DNA from: Bacillota bacterium
GTDB lineage: Bacteria; Bacillota; UBA4882; UBA8346
Assembly (NCBI GenBank): GCA_023410535.1
Contig: JAEYPR010000002.1
Location: forward strand, 1-64,000
Length of the DNA stretch: 64,000 nucleotides
Direction: 5' to 3'
Shown: piece by piece, positions 40,447 through 48,247 of the stretch
How positions within the stretch are numbered: position 1 is the first letter of the stretch
Layout of the letters: each line of letters starts with the position of its first letter
The notes under the pieces: generated by a model
Databases searched by the model: none
Seen by the model: the letters and a program-made list of their open reading frames with translations, nothing else
What the model was told of the DNA's origin: nothing
Translations under genes and position numbers: made by a program

Positions 40447-41706
40447 TCACTCCTCGTTCAGATATGGGGTGGGATCCGTGATCTTGCCGGTTAAAGCGGC
40501 GGCGGCAACCGCGGCCGGCGACGCGACATAAATCTTGGCTTGATTGTGACCCATCCGGCCGGGGAAATTCCGGCTGGACGAGGTGATACAGCTTTCGCCG
40601 GCGGCGATCATTCCCTGATGAGTGCCGAGGCAAGCGGCGCAGCCCGGCGTGACAAAGGTCGCCCCAGCCTCAATCAAAGTTTTCAGATAGCCTTTTTCGA
40701 TCGCTTCCAGTAAGACGGATTTGGAGGCCGGAACCACCACCAGGCGGGTCCGGGGATTGATGGTTTTCCCTTTGAGAATCCGGGCGGCAATCGCCAGATC
40801 GGCCACCCGGCCGCCGGTGCAGGTCCCCAGGAAAGCCTGGTGAATCGGTTCGCCCGCCACCGCGGCGATGGGGAAAACATTATCGACGCTGGAAGGAGCG
40901 GCGACTTGCGGTGTCAGTTCGGAAACGTCGTAAGTGTGTTCAGCGGCGTAGCGATAGCCGGGATCGGTCTCAAAGATTTGATAGTCTTTGGTACCTTTGC
41001 TGTTTAAATACTCCATGGTGATCGCATCCGGCTGAATATAACTGGTTTTGGCCCCCAATTCGGTGGTCATGTTGCAGAGCGCCATCCGTTCGGAAATGCT
41101 CAGCTGTTGCAGGACCGGTCCGGTAAATTCGATCGCTTTATAGACGCCGTAATCGGCGCCTAAGTCACCGATAATCTTCAGAATAATATCTTTGGCGTAG
41201 ACCCCTTGCGGCAAAGTGCCGTTGAGTTGGATTCGGACCACTTCGGGAACGCGGAACCACAACTCGCCGCTGATCATAATGGTGGCTAAGTCGGTGGCGC
41301 CGACGCCGGTGCCAAACGCCCCAAACGCGCCGTGGGTGGTGGTGTGCGAATCGGTTACCACCAAAATCATGCCCGGCCGGACCAAGCCCTTATCAACCAA
41401 AATCTGATGGCAGACGCCTTGGTCGATGTCCATCAGTTTGTCAATTCCCTGATCCCAGCAGAATTCGCGGAATTGTTTTTGATTGTCGGCTTGCATGATC
41501 GTGGAAGCCGGGGCGTAATGGTCCAAAAAGATCACCAGTTTTTGCGGGTCACGGACTTTTTGCCCGCCCATTTCAAAAAAGGAGCGGATGGTTTGGAGAT
41601 AGAGGTCGTTGATTCCGGCCAAGTCCACCTTACAATTGACGATTTCTCCGGTTTGGACCTGGTCTCGGCCGGCGGCTTTGGCCAAGGCTTTCTCAATGGC
41701 GTGCAA
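40447..41706 (-). CDS. leuC: Isopropylmalate dehydratase-type hydro-lyase, large subunit (LeuC-like)
   Basis: 419 residues, aconitase fold. The 4Fe-4S ligands lie in GTCTGGR and in PGCAACLG; DSHTTTHGAFGAFGTGVG and the SSSRNFPGRMG block bind substrate. The 419-residue length is that of the archaeal-type/homoaconitase-like LeuC rather than the 465-residue enterobacterial form. It lies 5 bp upstream of the small subunit and 27 bp downstream of a LarA-type racemase, so the three probably form one operon. The substrate may be a 2-hydroxy acid other than isopropylmalate. Confidence 0.88.
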   Translation of the reverse strand: MHAIEKALAKAAGRDQVQTGEIVNCKVDLAGINDLYLQTIRSFFEMGGQKVRDPQKLVIFLDHYAPASTIMQADNQKQFREFCWDQGIDKLMDIDQGVCHQILVDKGLVRPGMILVVTDSHTTTHGAFGAFGTGVGATDLATIMISGELWFRVPEVVRIQLNGTLPQGVYAKDIILKIIGDLGADYGVYKAIEFTGPVLQQLSISERMALCNMTTELGAKTSYIQPDAITMEYLNSKGTKDYQIFETDPGYRYAAEHTYDVSELTPQVAAPSSVDNVFPIAAVAGEPIHQAFLGTCTGGRVADLAIAARILKGKTINPRTRLVVVPASKSVLLEAIEKGYLKTLIEAGATFVTPGCAACLGTHQGMIAAGESCITSSSRNFPGRMGHNQAKIYVASPAAVAAAALTGKITDPTPYLNEE

Positions 41707-41733
41707 TGTTGCTTCCTCCCTTATGTCCGATAA

Positions 41734-42999
41734 TTACGCTTTTACGGGAACGGTCAAACTTCCTTGCGGCATCAGGATGATTCGCGGGTTTTCCCCAACA
41801 ACCTCGTAAGCCTGCGCTAAGGCCGCTTCGATCGTTGCGGCCGGGGTAAATAACAAGGTCCGGGCCAGATCAGGATCAAGGGTCGAGACCAGGATGAACT
41901 TGGCTTTTTTCATTAACCGGGTTACGGCATAGGCCTTGTGGGCGCCGATCTGAAAATCCTCGCGCAGTTTCGCCTCGACCCGCTCGGGAGTACAGCATTC
42001 GCGCATGGTTTTTTCATAGGTGGCGGAGCCCGAACCTTCGGCGCATTCACCCAAAATGATTACAACGCCGCCGTCACGAACGGCGCCCCAGGCATTATCC
42101 ATCGTTTTTTGCAGTTGGTAAATATTAATGTCTTTCGGATAGCCGCCGCAACTGGCGATGACCAGATCGGCCGGCTCGGCGATGGGCGCGCCGTAGACCG
42201 AATCGACGAATTGACAGGCTTCCAGATGGGCTTGGAGATAATCGCCGGCAAAGATCCGCAGAAATTCCTTCTTTTCATTCAGCACCACGTTGACGAGGAA
42301 GGACGGCCGGTGCATTTCGACGCCTTCCACTTGATCCTCGTAAACGGGGTTGCCGGCCAATTTGCCGATGATCGCGTCCGGATCCAACATCAGCCGGTGA
42401 TTGCGGCGAATGGTTTCGTAAGCCGCCACGCCGGGCAACATCGCTTTGCGGCCGCCGCCGAAGCCGGCGAAGAAATGATGAACCACGCTGCCGGTGCAGA
42501 TGACGTGGTCGGCCTGGGCGACGACCTGATGGAAGGCGACCGGAGTTCCACGCGAGGTGGTACCGTAATGAACAAATTGTTCCGCGTCGCGGCAATCGGG
42601 ATTATACAGTTTGACCCGGCTAGCGATGGCGGCGCTCACAGTCTCAATCATCTCGGTTTCGGTCATGGCGCGATGAGTCCCTAACGCAAAGATGATGGAG
42701 ACATTGGCGTCGGGAATCCCGACCTTGTTCAGTTCCGCCAGTAAAACCGGGACGATTACATCGCTGTTGGCGACCCGGGTCGGATCGTTGACGATGATGG
42801 CCACCGTCTGACCGGGTTTGACAATCTCCCGCAACGGCAATGAAGCGATCGGGTTGCGGATGGCTTCCCGGATTGCGGTCGCCGGATCGGTTAAAGCGGG
42901 GACTTCGCGAATCTTCAGCTCCCCGGCTACCTGTCCGGGGTCAAGCGCGACTTTGACTTTAGAATGCCCGTACTTGAAATAATAATCTTGTTTGCTCAT
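41734..42999 (-). CDS. larA: LarA-type nickel-pincer 2-hydroxy acid racemase
   Basis: Start taken at ATG 42999 (MSKQDYYFKYG); another ATG at 43008 is possible. The product has 421 residues. Family marks are the NDPTRVA segment, the catalytic His in ALGTHRAMT, and VVHHFFAGFGGGRKAMLPG, which holds the second His and the Lys that anchors the nickel-pincer cofactor. LarA enzymes racemise lactate, malate, 2-hydroxyglutarate and related acids. The LarBCE cofactor genes are not in this window. Being first in an operon with LeuCD-like subunits suggests that it feeds one stereoisomer of a hydroxy acid to the hydro-lyase. Confidence 0.9.
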   Translation of the reverse strand: MSKQDYYFKYGHSKVKVALDPGQVAGELKIREVPALTDPATAIREAIRNPIASLPLREIVKPGQTVAIIVNDPTRVANSDVIVPVLLAELNKVGIPDANVSIIFALGTHRAMTETEMIETVSAAIASRVKLYNPDCRDAEQFVHYGTTSRGTPVAFHQVVAQADHVICTGSVVHHFFAGFGGGRKAMLPGVAAYETIRRNHRLMLDPDAIIGKLAGNPVYEDQVEGVEMHRPSFLVNVVLNEKKEFLRIFAGDYLQAHLEACQFVDSVYGAPIAEPADLVIASCGGYPKDINIYQLQKTMDNAWGAVRDGGVVIILGECAEGSGSATYEKTMRECCTPERVEAKLREDFQIGAHKAYAVTRLMKKAKFILVSTLDPDLARTLLFTPAATIEAALAQAYEVVGENPRIILMPQGSLTVPVKA

Positions 43000-43310
43000 G
43001 ACACTCATCCGTTTCGTATCCGGAAACGCGGATTGATTGCGCCCCGTCGCCAAGGGACGTTAAAAACCGCGTAAAATCCAGATTAATATTTATTTGCTAA
43101 CGATGTCGCGCTGAATATCGAGCCTAACTAACTTCATCACGACACGTTTCCTTACGTAAGTTTCCCAAAATCACTCTTTACCGAGGTTTATTTCAACTTA
43201 TTTATTATCGTCGAGATTAGAGCGGACTTAAATAGCCAGCGGAATAATTCTGGAGTTTGTCCAACTTTTTCTGCCCAGAAAGCCAATGAATGCGATCGCC
43301 TGATTGCCGG

Positions 43311-43345
43311 AAACAATAAAAATCGACCTCTGAATGAGGTCGATT
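43311..43345 (-). terminator. Terminator of the tiny-ORF transcription unit
   Basis: AATCGACCTC and GAGGTCGATT form a ten-base perfect stem around five bases; on the minus strand it is followed by TTTATTGTTT. DNA from 43000 to 43310 holds no gene that I can support. Confidence 0.8.
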
Positions 43346-43573
43346 GTAAGCCGTTTGTTATTCAATTGTCGTAAGTTTAGTAATTAATCTTTCGGACTCA
43401 CCGCCTTCTGAAAACTCAGATCCCGGTCTGTACCTTGTCCATTGGACTCACCACTTTCGTGTTACTGGGAAATCGGTTGCTGGCCCATGGGATTCACCAC
43501 TTTCGTCGGGTTGTGATCGGTTGCGTTTGTCTGACCCATTGGACTCACCTCGTTAAGAAGAATTACTGTTTAT
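43346..43573 (-). ncRNA. Short transcript carrying three repeated GGTGAGTCC units
   Basis: Between a strong promoter and a terminator lies about 230-260 bases of predicted transcript. It contains several copies of a GGTGAGTCC-type block followed by ATGG or a similar triplet: near 43553-43537 (25-codon ORF), 43455-43440 (eight-codon ORF, MDKVQTGI) and 43403-43392 (no ATG), plus a diverged one inside the 25-codon ORF (GGTGAATCCCATGGG). Each block looks like a ribosome site with a start. It may be a short-peptide mRNA or a regulatory RNA. Confidence 0.55.
43462..43539 (-). CDS. 25-residue peptide ORF
   Basis: ATG 43539 follows GAGGTGAGTCC. The peptide starts MGQTNATDHNPTKVV and then NPMGQQPISQ, with an internal repeat of the MGQ start. 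It is hydrophilic, with no signal or membrane segment and no Cys. It is the longest frame in the unit and is expressed, if at all, from the TTGGCA/TATAAT promoter. There is no family to compare. Confidence 0.4.
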   Translation of the reverse strand: MGQTNATDHNPTKVVNPMGQQPISQ

Positions 43574-43579
43574 GCTTTT

Positions 43580-43608
43580 ATTATACGGGGGTTTCCCCCC
43601 AATGCCAA
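43580..43608 (-). promoter_or_regulatory. Strong sigma-A type promoter of the tiny-ORF unit
   Basis: On the minus strand TTGGCA (43608-43603), a 17-base spacer and a consensus TATAAT (43585-43580). The spacer contains GGGGGGAAACCCCC, an inverted repeat that could be an operator. Confidence 0.75.
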
Positions 43609-43807
43609 CGTTGATTTTCGGCGAAAAAAGCGCGTGAGAACGATTGGCATTTGATTAACATGGTTAAATTTAATCATAATCAATAATTCATCAAATTTGA
43701 GCGAATTTCATCGCACGGGCATTCCGGTATTATTTGTTTGCGAAGCGCGCGGAATTTTAATGCCGTAGTTGGTTTAAAAAGCTAAACCGGCAAAAAGGTT
43801 TCCGGAT

Positions 43808-44755
43808 TTAAACAGCCGCCATCAAACGACCCATTTGCGAAACGTCATAACCACCCATGCTGCCGATTTCGGTTTGGAAATCCGGGGAGTTTAAAATGCT
43901 CAGTAAAACTTGAAAATGCGGCAACGCGGCATCTTCTTTTCGGAAGACCAGATCATACCGTTCTTGGTGCAAGGGAATAAAGTCGACCCCGGCGATCTGG
44001 GATGCTACCTTTTCAATCCCCAGTCCGAAATCGGCCTCGCCCCGGCCGATTTGACTGGCCACGGCCAAATGGCTGGTCTCCTCATGGGTGTAGCCGTCGA
44101 TCTGCTCGGCGCTGATTCCCAGTTTCCGTAATTGCTCATCGAGCAACACCCGGGCGCCCGAGCCGGGTTCGCGGTTCACCAAGCGAAGTTCGGAGCGGGA
44201 TAGGTCGTTCCAACCAACGATGGCTTTGGGATTGCCTTTTTGGACGTAGAAACCCTCCATCCGGTGGACCAAATTATAGATCAAGGTCGGTTGGCCGGGT
44301 AACATCCGCCGGACATACGGGGTATTGTAATCCCCGGAGTCGCTGTCCCAAAGATGGGCGGTAGCCAAATTGGCCGTTCCCCGGTAAAGCGCCAGCAATC
44401 CGTCCATACTGCCGACGTAACGGCGGAGCACCCGGTAATTGGGCAACTGCTCCTCCAATTTGCGGGTGAGGATGTCCAATACGATATCCTGCCCGCAGAG
44501 AATCAAGCTGTCCTGGGTTTTGGCGACTGACACGGCGGTATTAAGCATCGATTGGGTCAACGGCGGCGGGCAGGCTTTGACGTTCTGCTTAAACTGCGCC
44601 TTGTAATGCTCCAAATCTTTCTCTTCCACCCGAACTTTCCGGCCGATCCGGTAGGCGGCCAACTCGCCGCGTTTGATCATCTCGTAAACGGTGAAACGGG
44701 AAATTTTTAAAATTTGGGCCACTTCTTCAGGGGTATAGGAAATATTATCAGACAT
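43808..44755 (-). CDS. HTH (excisionase-type) regulator with PBP-like molybdate-type sensor domain
   Basis: Start chosen at ATG 44755 (MSDNISYTPEEVAQ) after GAGGTGG; the product has 315 residues. Residues about 4-55 form an excisionase-type helix-turn-helix (YTPEEVAQILKISRFTVYEM, then ELAAYRIGRKVRV). Residues about 80-310 form a PBP-like domain related to ModA-type binding proteins. Such one-component regulators control molybdate or tungstate uptake genes. The gene is divergent from modABC, and direct repeats lie between them, so it is probably the local regulator. Whether it represses or activates cannot be told. Confidence 0.85.
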   Translation of the reverse strand: MSDNISYTPEEVAQILKISRFTVYEMIKRGELAAYRIGRKVRVEEKDLEHYKAQFKQNVKACPPPLTQSMLNTAVSVAKTQDSLILCGQDIVLDILTRKLEEQLPNYRVLRRYVGSMDGLLALYRGTANLATAHLWDSDSGDYNTPYVRRMLPGQPTLIYNLVHRMEGFYVQKGNPKAIVGWNDLSRSELRLVNREPGSGARVLLDEQLRKLGISAEQIDGYTHEETSHLAVASQIGRGEADFGLGIEKVASQIAGVDFIPLHQERYDLVFRKEDAALPHFQVLLSILNSPDFQTEIGSMGGYDVSQMGRLMAAV

Positions 44756-44774
44756 TTGCCACCTCAAAAGACAG

Positions 44775-44955
44775 ATTTTGTTAATGTTATTTTTGTGTAA
44801 GAATTGCTAACATGCTCTTGTAAAATAGTATAACATAAAATACAATAAAGGTGGAATTGGTTCTTGTTAGGTTTTGTTTGGTTATATTGATGAGCGAAAA
44901 CACAAGATTAGCAAGTATCCAATGTAAGCATTAACAAAATGTAAGCATTAACAAA
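44775..44955. promoter_or_regulatory. Probable operator region between the regulator and modA
   Basis: Two exact 17-bp direct repeats ATGTAAGCATTAACAAA at 44922-44938 and 44939-44955 end 26 bases before modA. An inverted relative, ATTTTGTTAATGTTAT, lies at 44775-44790 in front of the regulator gene. The shared core is TTAAC/GTTAA with flanking A/T. They are likely binding sites of the divergent HTH regulator. The middle contains TATAACAT-like -10 material. Confidence 0.65.
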
Positions 44956-44981
44956 AGGAAGCGTATGAGGAGGAATGACTT

Positions 44982-45752
44982 ATGGGTAAACAATGGCGCG
45001 TATTTTTACTTGGGGCAATGTTGTTACTGGCAATGGCAACGACGATTTTTGCTGACGCGAGTATCGAATTGAATGTTTCCGCGGCCATCAGTCTAAAAGA
45101 CGCCTTGTTGGAGATTCAGAAAAGCTACGAACCGAAACATCCCGGGGTAAAACTGGTTTTTAACCTCAACTCATCAGGGGCGTTGCAGACCCAAATCGAA
45201 CAAGGCGCTCCGGCCGATGTATTTATCTCCGCCGCCATCAAGCAGATGGATGCGTTGGAGAAGAAGAACCTGTTAGTCAAAGGAACCCGCTTCAATCTAT
45301 TGGAAAATCAATTGGTGTTGATTGTCCCCAAAGGCCAGTCGACAGCGATCAAGGAGTATAAAGATCTGGCCGCCGACAGTGTCAAAAAGATCGCCATCGG
45401 CGCTCCGGAATCCGTTCCGGCCGGCCAATATGCCCAAGAAGTGTTTAAAAAGATCGGCATTTGGGAGAAGGTCAAAGACAAGACGGTTTTGGGCACCAAT
45501 GTCCGGGCGGTATTGACCTACGTTGAAACCGGCAATGTCGACGCCGGGGTGGTTTACCGCACCGACGCGGCGATCAGCGATAAAGTGCGGATCGTTACTT
45601 ATGCGCCGGCCGGTTCCCATGAGCCGATCATTTATCCGGCGGCGGTGCTGACCGACGCCAAACAACCTAAGGCAGCCGCGGAATTCTTAGCTTACTTGCG
45701 CGGGGCGGAGGGGAAAAGCGTTTTCGAAAAATACGGTTTCGTGTTGGATTAA
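44982..45752 (+). CDS. modA: Molybdate (or tungstate) ABC transporter, substrate-binding protein
   Basis: 256 residues, with GAGGAGGAATG before ATG 44982. A signal peptide (about 1-25) has no lipobox Cys. The mature protein opens ELNVSAAISLKDALLEIQ, the ModA oxyanion site (Ser in SAAISL), then LNSSGALQTQIEQGAPADVF with the second Ser pair, and VDAGVVYRTDA. It binds molybdate or tungstate outside the membrane and feeds ModB. The metal preference cannot be read from sequence here. First gene of modABC. Confidence 0.93.
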   Translation: MGKQWRVFLLGAMLLLAMATTIFADASIELNVSAAISLKDALLEIQKSYEPKHPGVKLVFNLNSSGALQTQIEQGAPADVFISAAIKQMDALEKKNLLVKGTRFNLLENQLVLIVPKGQSTAIKEYKDLAADSVKKIAIGAPESVPAGQYAQEVFKKIGIWEKVKDKTVLGTNVRAVLTYVETGNVDAGVVYRTDAAISDKVRIVTYAPAGSHEPIIYPAAVLTDAKQPKAAAEFLAYLRGAEGKSVFEKYGFVLD

Positions 45753-45782
45753 ACGGTCGTCATTGGATGGGGAGTGGTCAGG

Positions 45783-46535
45783 ATGTTCGATTGGCAGCCG
45801 GTTTGGTTGTCGGTAAAGATTGCCATCATGGCCTTGGTTGGGGTCGGAGTCAGCGGAATTCTCGTTGCATTTTGGCTGACGCGAGTGGATTTTAAGGGAA
45901 AAAATTTTATTGAAACCATATTGACGCTGCCGTTAGTTTTGCCGCCGATTGTCTCCGGGTTTATCCTGCTGGTCCTGATCGGCAGGCAAGGGCCGGTCGG
46001 CTGGTTCGTTAACCAACAGTTGGGCTGGCAACTGATTTTCACCCCGTTGGCGGCGTTGCTCGCGGCGATGCTGGTCTCGTTCCCGCTAATGTTCCAGAGC
46101 GCCAAAGCCGCTTTGATCGGCGTTGACCGGCGGTTGGAGGATGTGGCCCGCACCCTTGGGGCGGGCAACCTGAAAGTTTTTTTCACCATCACGCTTCCGC
46201 TGGCTTGGCCGGGACTGGTCACCGGGATGGTGCTTTCGTTCTCCCGGGCGTTAGGCGAGTTCGGCGCCACGGCGATGGTGGCGGGGAATATTCCCGGCAA
46301 AACCCAGACGATTCCGGTCGCGATCTACTTTGCTTCGGAAAGCGGCGATTTGAGTACGGCGGGAATGTACGTATTATTGATTAGCGGGTTGACTTTTGGG
46401 TTAATTTTCATTGCCAATCATTGGTCGGCTAAAAAGACCGCCCGATACCAGAGGAGGCAAAACAGTGTTAACAGTGGCGTTACGCAAACAATTACCCGAA
46501 TTCCAACTGCAGGTGCAATTCGCGACAGCCAATGA
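45783..46535 (+). CDS. modB: Molybdate ABC transporter permease
   Basis: Start chosen at ATG 45783 after GGGGAGTGGTCAGG. The 250-residue product has about five membrane helices (IAIMALVGVGVSGILVAFW, then LTLPLVLPPIVSGFILLVLIG). The EAA loop is RRLEDVARTLGAGNLKVFF. The soluble tail after about residue 210 (KKTARYQRRQNSVNSGV) is long and overlaps modC by 71 bp, which suggests that the original stop was lost. Confidence 0.92.
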   Translation: MFDWQPVWLSVKIAIMALVGVGVSGILVAFWLTRVDFKGKNFIETILTLPLVLPPIVSGFILLVLIGRQGPVGWFVNQQLGWQLIFTPLAALLAAMLVSFPLMFQSAKAALIGVDRRLEDVARTLGAGNLKVFFTITLPLAWPGLVTGMVLSFSRALGEFGATAMVAGNIPGKTQTIPVAIYFASESGDLSTAGMYVLLISGLTFGLIFIANHWSAKKTARYQRRQNSVNSGVTQTITRIPTAGAIRDSQ

Positions 46536-47106
46536 TATCGTGGTGCTGTTCGGCCCTTCGGGTTGCGGCAAGACCACTGTCTTACGTTGTATTGCCGGTT
46601 TGTTGCAACCGGATGAGGGACGAATCGCTTTGGGAGAACGGGTTTTGACCGATACCGCGACGGGTTGGCACCTTCCGCCCCAACACCGCAACGTGGGTTA
46701 TGTCTTTCAGGATTATCTGCTATTTCCCCATCTGACGGTGACAAAGAATTTGCTGTACGGCATTAAAAAACCGACTGCCGAGAGCCGGGAACGGATGGCG
46801 AGGTTAGTGTCCCTGTTGGGTATCGCTTCGCTTGGCGAACGGTACCCGATGGAATTATCCGGTGGCGAACAGCAACGGGTGGCGTTGGCCCGGGCGTTGA
46901 TGACCGAACCCGAGCTTTTGCTGCTCGATGAACCGCTTTCGGCTTTGGATCAACAGACTCGCCTCGGCTTACAGGAGGAGTTGCTGAAGTTGCAGGTAGC
47001 CTGGCAGATACCTTTTGTACTGGTCACGCACGATTTAGCTGAAGCCGAAAAATTAGGACAACAAATTATCCAGTTAAACAGGCCGATAGCCAGTCCGGCT
47101 GAATGA
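46465..47106 (+). CDS. modC: Molybdate ABC transporter ATPase, short form without TOBE domain
   Basis: Start chosen at GTG 46465 after GAGGAGGC. The product has 213 residues. Walker A is GPSGCGKTT near residue 31, signature LSGGEQQRVALARAL, Walker B LLLLDEPLSALD, and the H-loop is in VLVTHDLAEAEKLG. Typical ModC proteins have about 350 residues with a C-terminal molybdate-binding TOBE/Mop domain; this one stops after the ATPase core. It therefore lacks the known trans-inhibition domain. It overlaps modB and ends before a strong terminator. Confidence 0.92.
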   Translation: MLTVALRKQLPEFQLQVQFATANDIVVLFGPSGCGKTTVLRCIAGLLQPDEGRIALGERVLTDTATGWHLPPQHRNVGYVFQDYLLFPHLTVTKNLLYGIKKPTAESRERMARLVSLLGIASLGERYPMELSGGEQQRVALARALMTEPELLLLDEPLSALDQQTRLGLQEELLKLQVAWQIPFVLVTHDLAEAEKLGQQIIQLNRPIASPAE

Positions 47107-47147
47107 AAACGGTGGGGTCGCGGATTTCCGCAACCCCACCGTTTTCA
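47105..47147. terminator. Bidirectional terminator between modC and the EamA gene
   Basis: AAAACGGTGGGGT pairs with ACCCCACCGTTTT, with an inner GCGGA/TCCGC, giving a very strong stem between convergent genes. Confidence 0.93.
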
Positions 47148-47570
47148 TTATTTCAGCGCGATCACCAAGGCTCCCGCCACAATTAACAAACCTCCAGTCA
47201 CCGTCTTTAAATCCGCCTTTTCACCTAAGAATAGAAACGCCAACACCATCGCAAACACGACCCCAAGTTTATCAATAGGCGCTACCTTTGAAGCCGGGCC
47301 CAGTTGCAGCGCCCGGTAATAACAGAGCCAGGAGGCGCCGGTGGCAAGCGCCGAAAGTACCAGAAAGAGTAAAGTTTTCCCCGGCAATTTCCCCGGATTT
47401 TCCCATTGACCGTTGACCCAGACAATGCCGCCTGAAAAGAGCAGAACCACAATGGTCCGTAAGAAAGTTGCCAAATTTGAATTGATCCCGGTGACGCCAA
47501 TCTTGCCGAAGATTGCCGTCAATCCGGCGAATAATGCCGATCCCAATGCGAAATAGATCCATGCAGGCAT
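47148..47570 (-). CDS. EamA-domain transporter, single-domain (half-size)
   Basis: Start chosen at ATG 47570 after AAAAGGAG. The product has 140 residues with about five helices (WIYFALGSALFAGLTAIFGK, then SWLCYYRALQLGPASKVAPI, and LLIVAGALVIALK at the end). One EamA domain of this kind works as a dimer in the drug/metabolite transporter superfamily. The substrate is unknown. The reading frame upstream of the ATG is open and encodes the end of a broken PAP2 protein, so a translational fusion could form. Confidence 0.85.
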   Translation of the reverse strand: MPAWIYFALGSALFAGLTAIFGKIGVTGINSNLATFLRTIVVLLFSGGIVWVNGQWENPGKLPGKTLLFLVLSALATGASWLCYYRALQLGPASKVAPIDKLGVVFAMVLAFLFLGEKADLKTVTGGLLIVAGALVIALK

Positions 47571-48012
47571 TATTGTCAGCTCCTTTTCGGTTATTCTTTT
47601 TTTAAAACAGGGATTGCTAAGTTCAAAGCCGAGGATACAAAGGCCAATCCATGCCACTGCAATCGCCCATCCGGCCAATACGTCGCTGGGGAAATGCACG
47701 CCCAAGTATACCCGGCTGACTCCGACCGCCAACGCGGTTACGATCAGTCCGCCGCTGCCGGGCAACGCCTTGGCTGATTGGGAAAACCACGTCAAAGCCG
47801 GTTAATTGGTTTTGCAGTAAATCCATTGCCAATTGGATAAACAGCAACAAACCGCAGAGGGTTAAAGTGATTGCGCCGATCAAGCAGCGGCCGAATCGGG
47901 TCAAGTTCCGTTCGTTATTGTGGAATCAACCGCGCCAAGCCAGCCAGAGAACGGTCGGGATGAGGAACGCTATCAAAACCGCTGAATCAACCGGACTTAG
48001 CGCGGATTTCAC
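47571..48012 (-). pseudogene. Broken PAP2-family phosphatase gene
   Basis: GTG 48012, with GGAGGG upstream, opens a frame (MKSALSPVDSAVLIAFLIPT) that meets an in-frame TGA after 28 codons. The same frame then resumes with FGRCLIGAITLTLCGLLLF and a second helix ending NQLTGFD. Another frame then carries SRVYLGVHFPSDVLAGWAIA, which is the C-terminal motif 3 of PAP2 phosphatases. The KxxxxxxRP and PSGH motifs that should lie between are absent. It therefore carries a stop, a frameshift and an internal deletion. The last frame runs into the EamA gene without a stop. Confidence 0.75.
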
Positions 48013-48247
48013 CAAACCGACTTACCCTCCATTCTCTCTGTTACGGTTTACTTTAAGTATTCGCAACGGCAGGCAATCTCTTCCACTCAATCCGGGATAA
48101 ATTGATCACCGTTTTCTAAACCAAAATTATACCATTTTTTACGGATGGACGCTATTAAACAGGAGGAATTGAAAGGTCGGCGCAGAAGAACCATTAATGG
48201 GAGTTTACGCTTGAATCAGCTTATGAATTGTAGACGGGAGTTATCAA

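Noticed and set aside
41938..42684. 248-codon open frame on the plus strand
   Set aside because: It is antisense to larA, which has all family motifs. There is no ribosome site.
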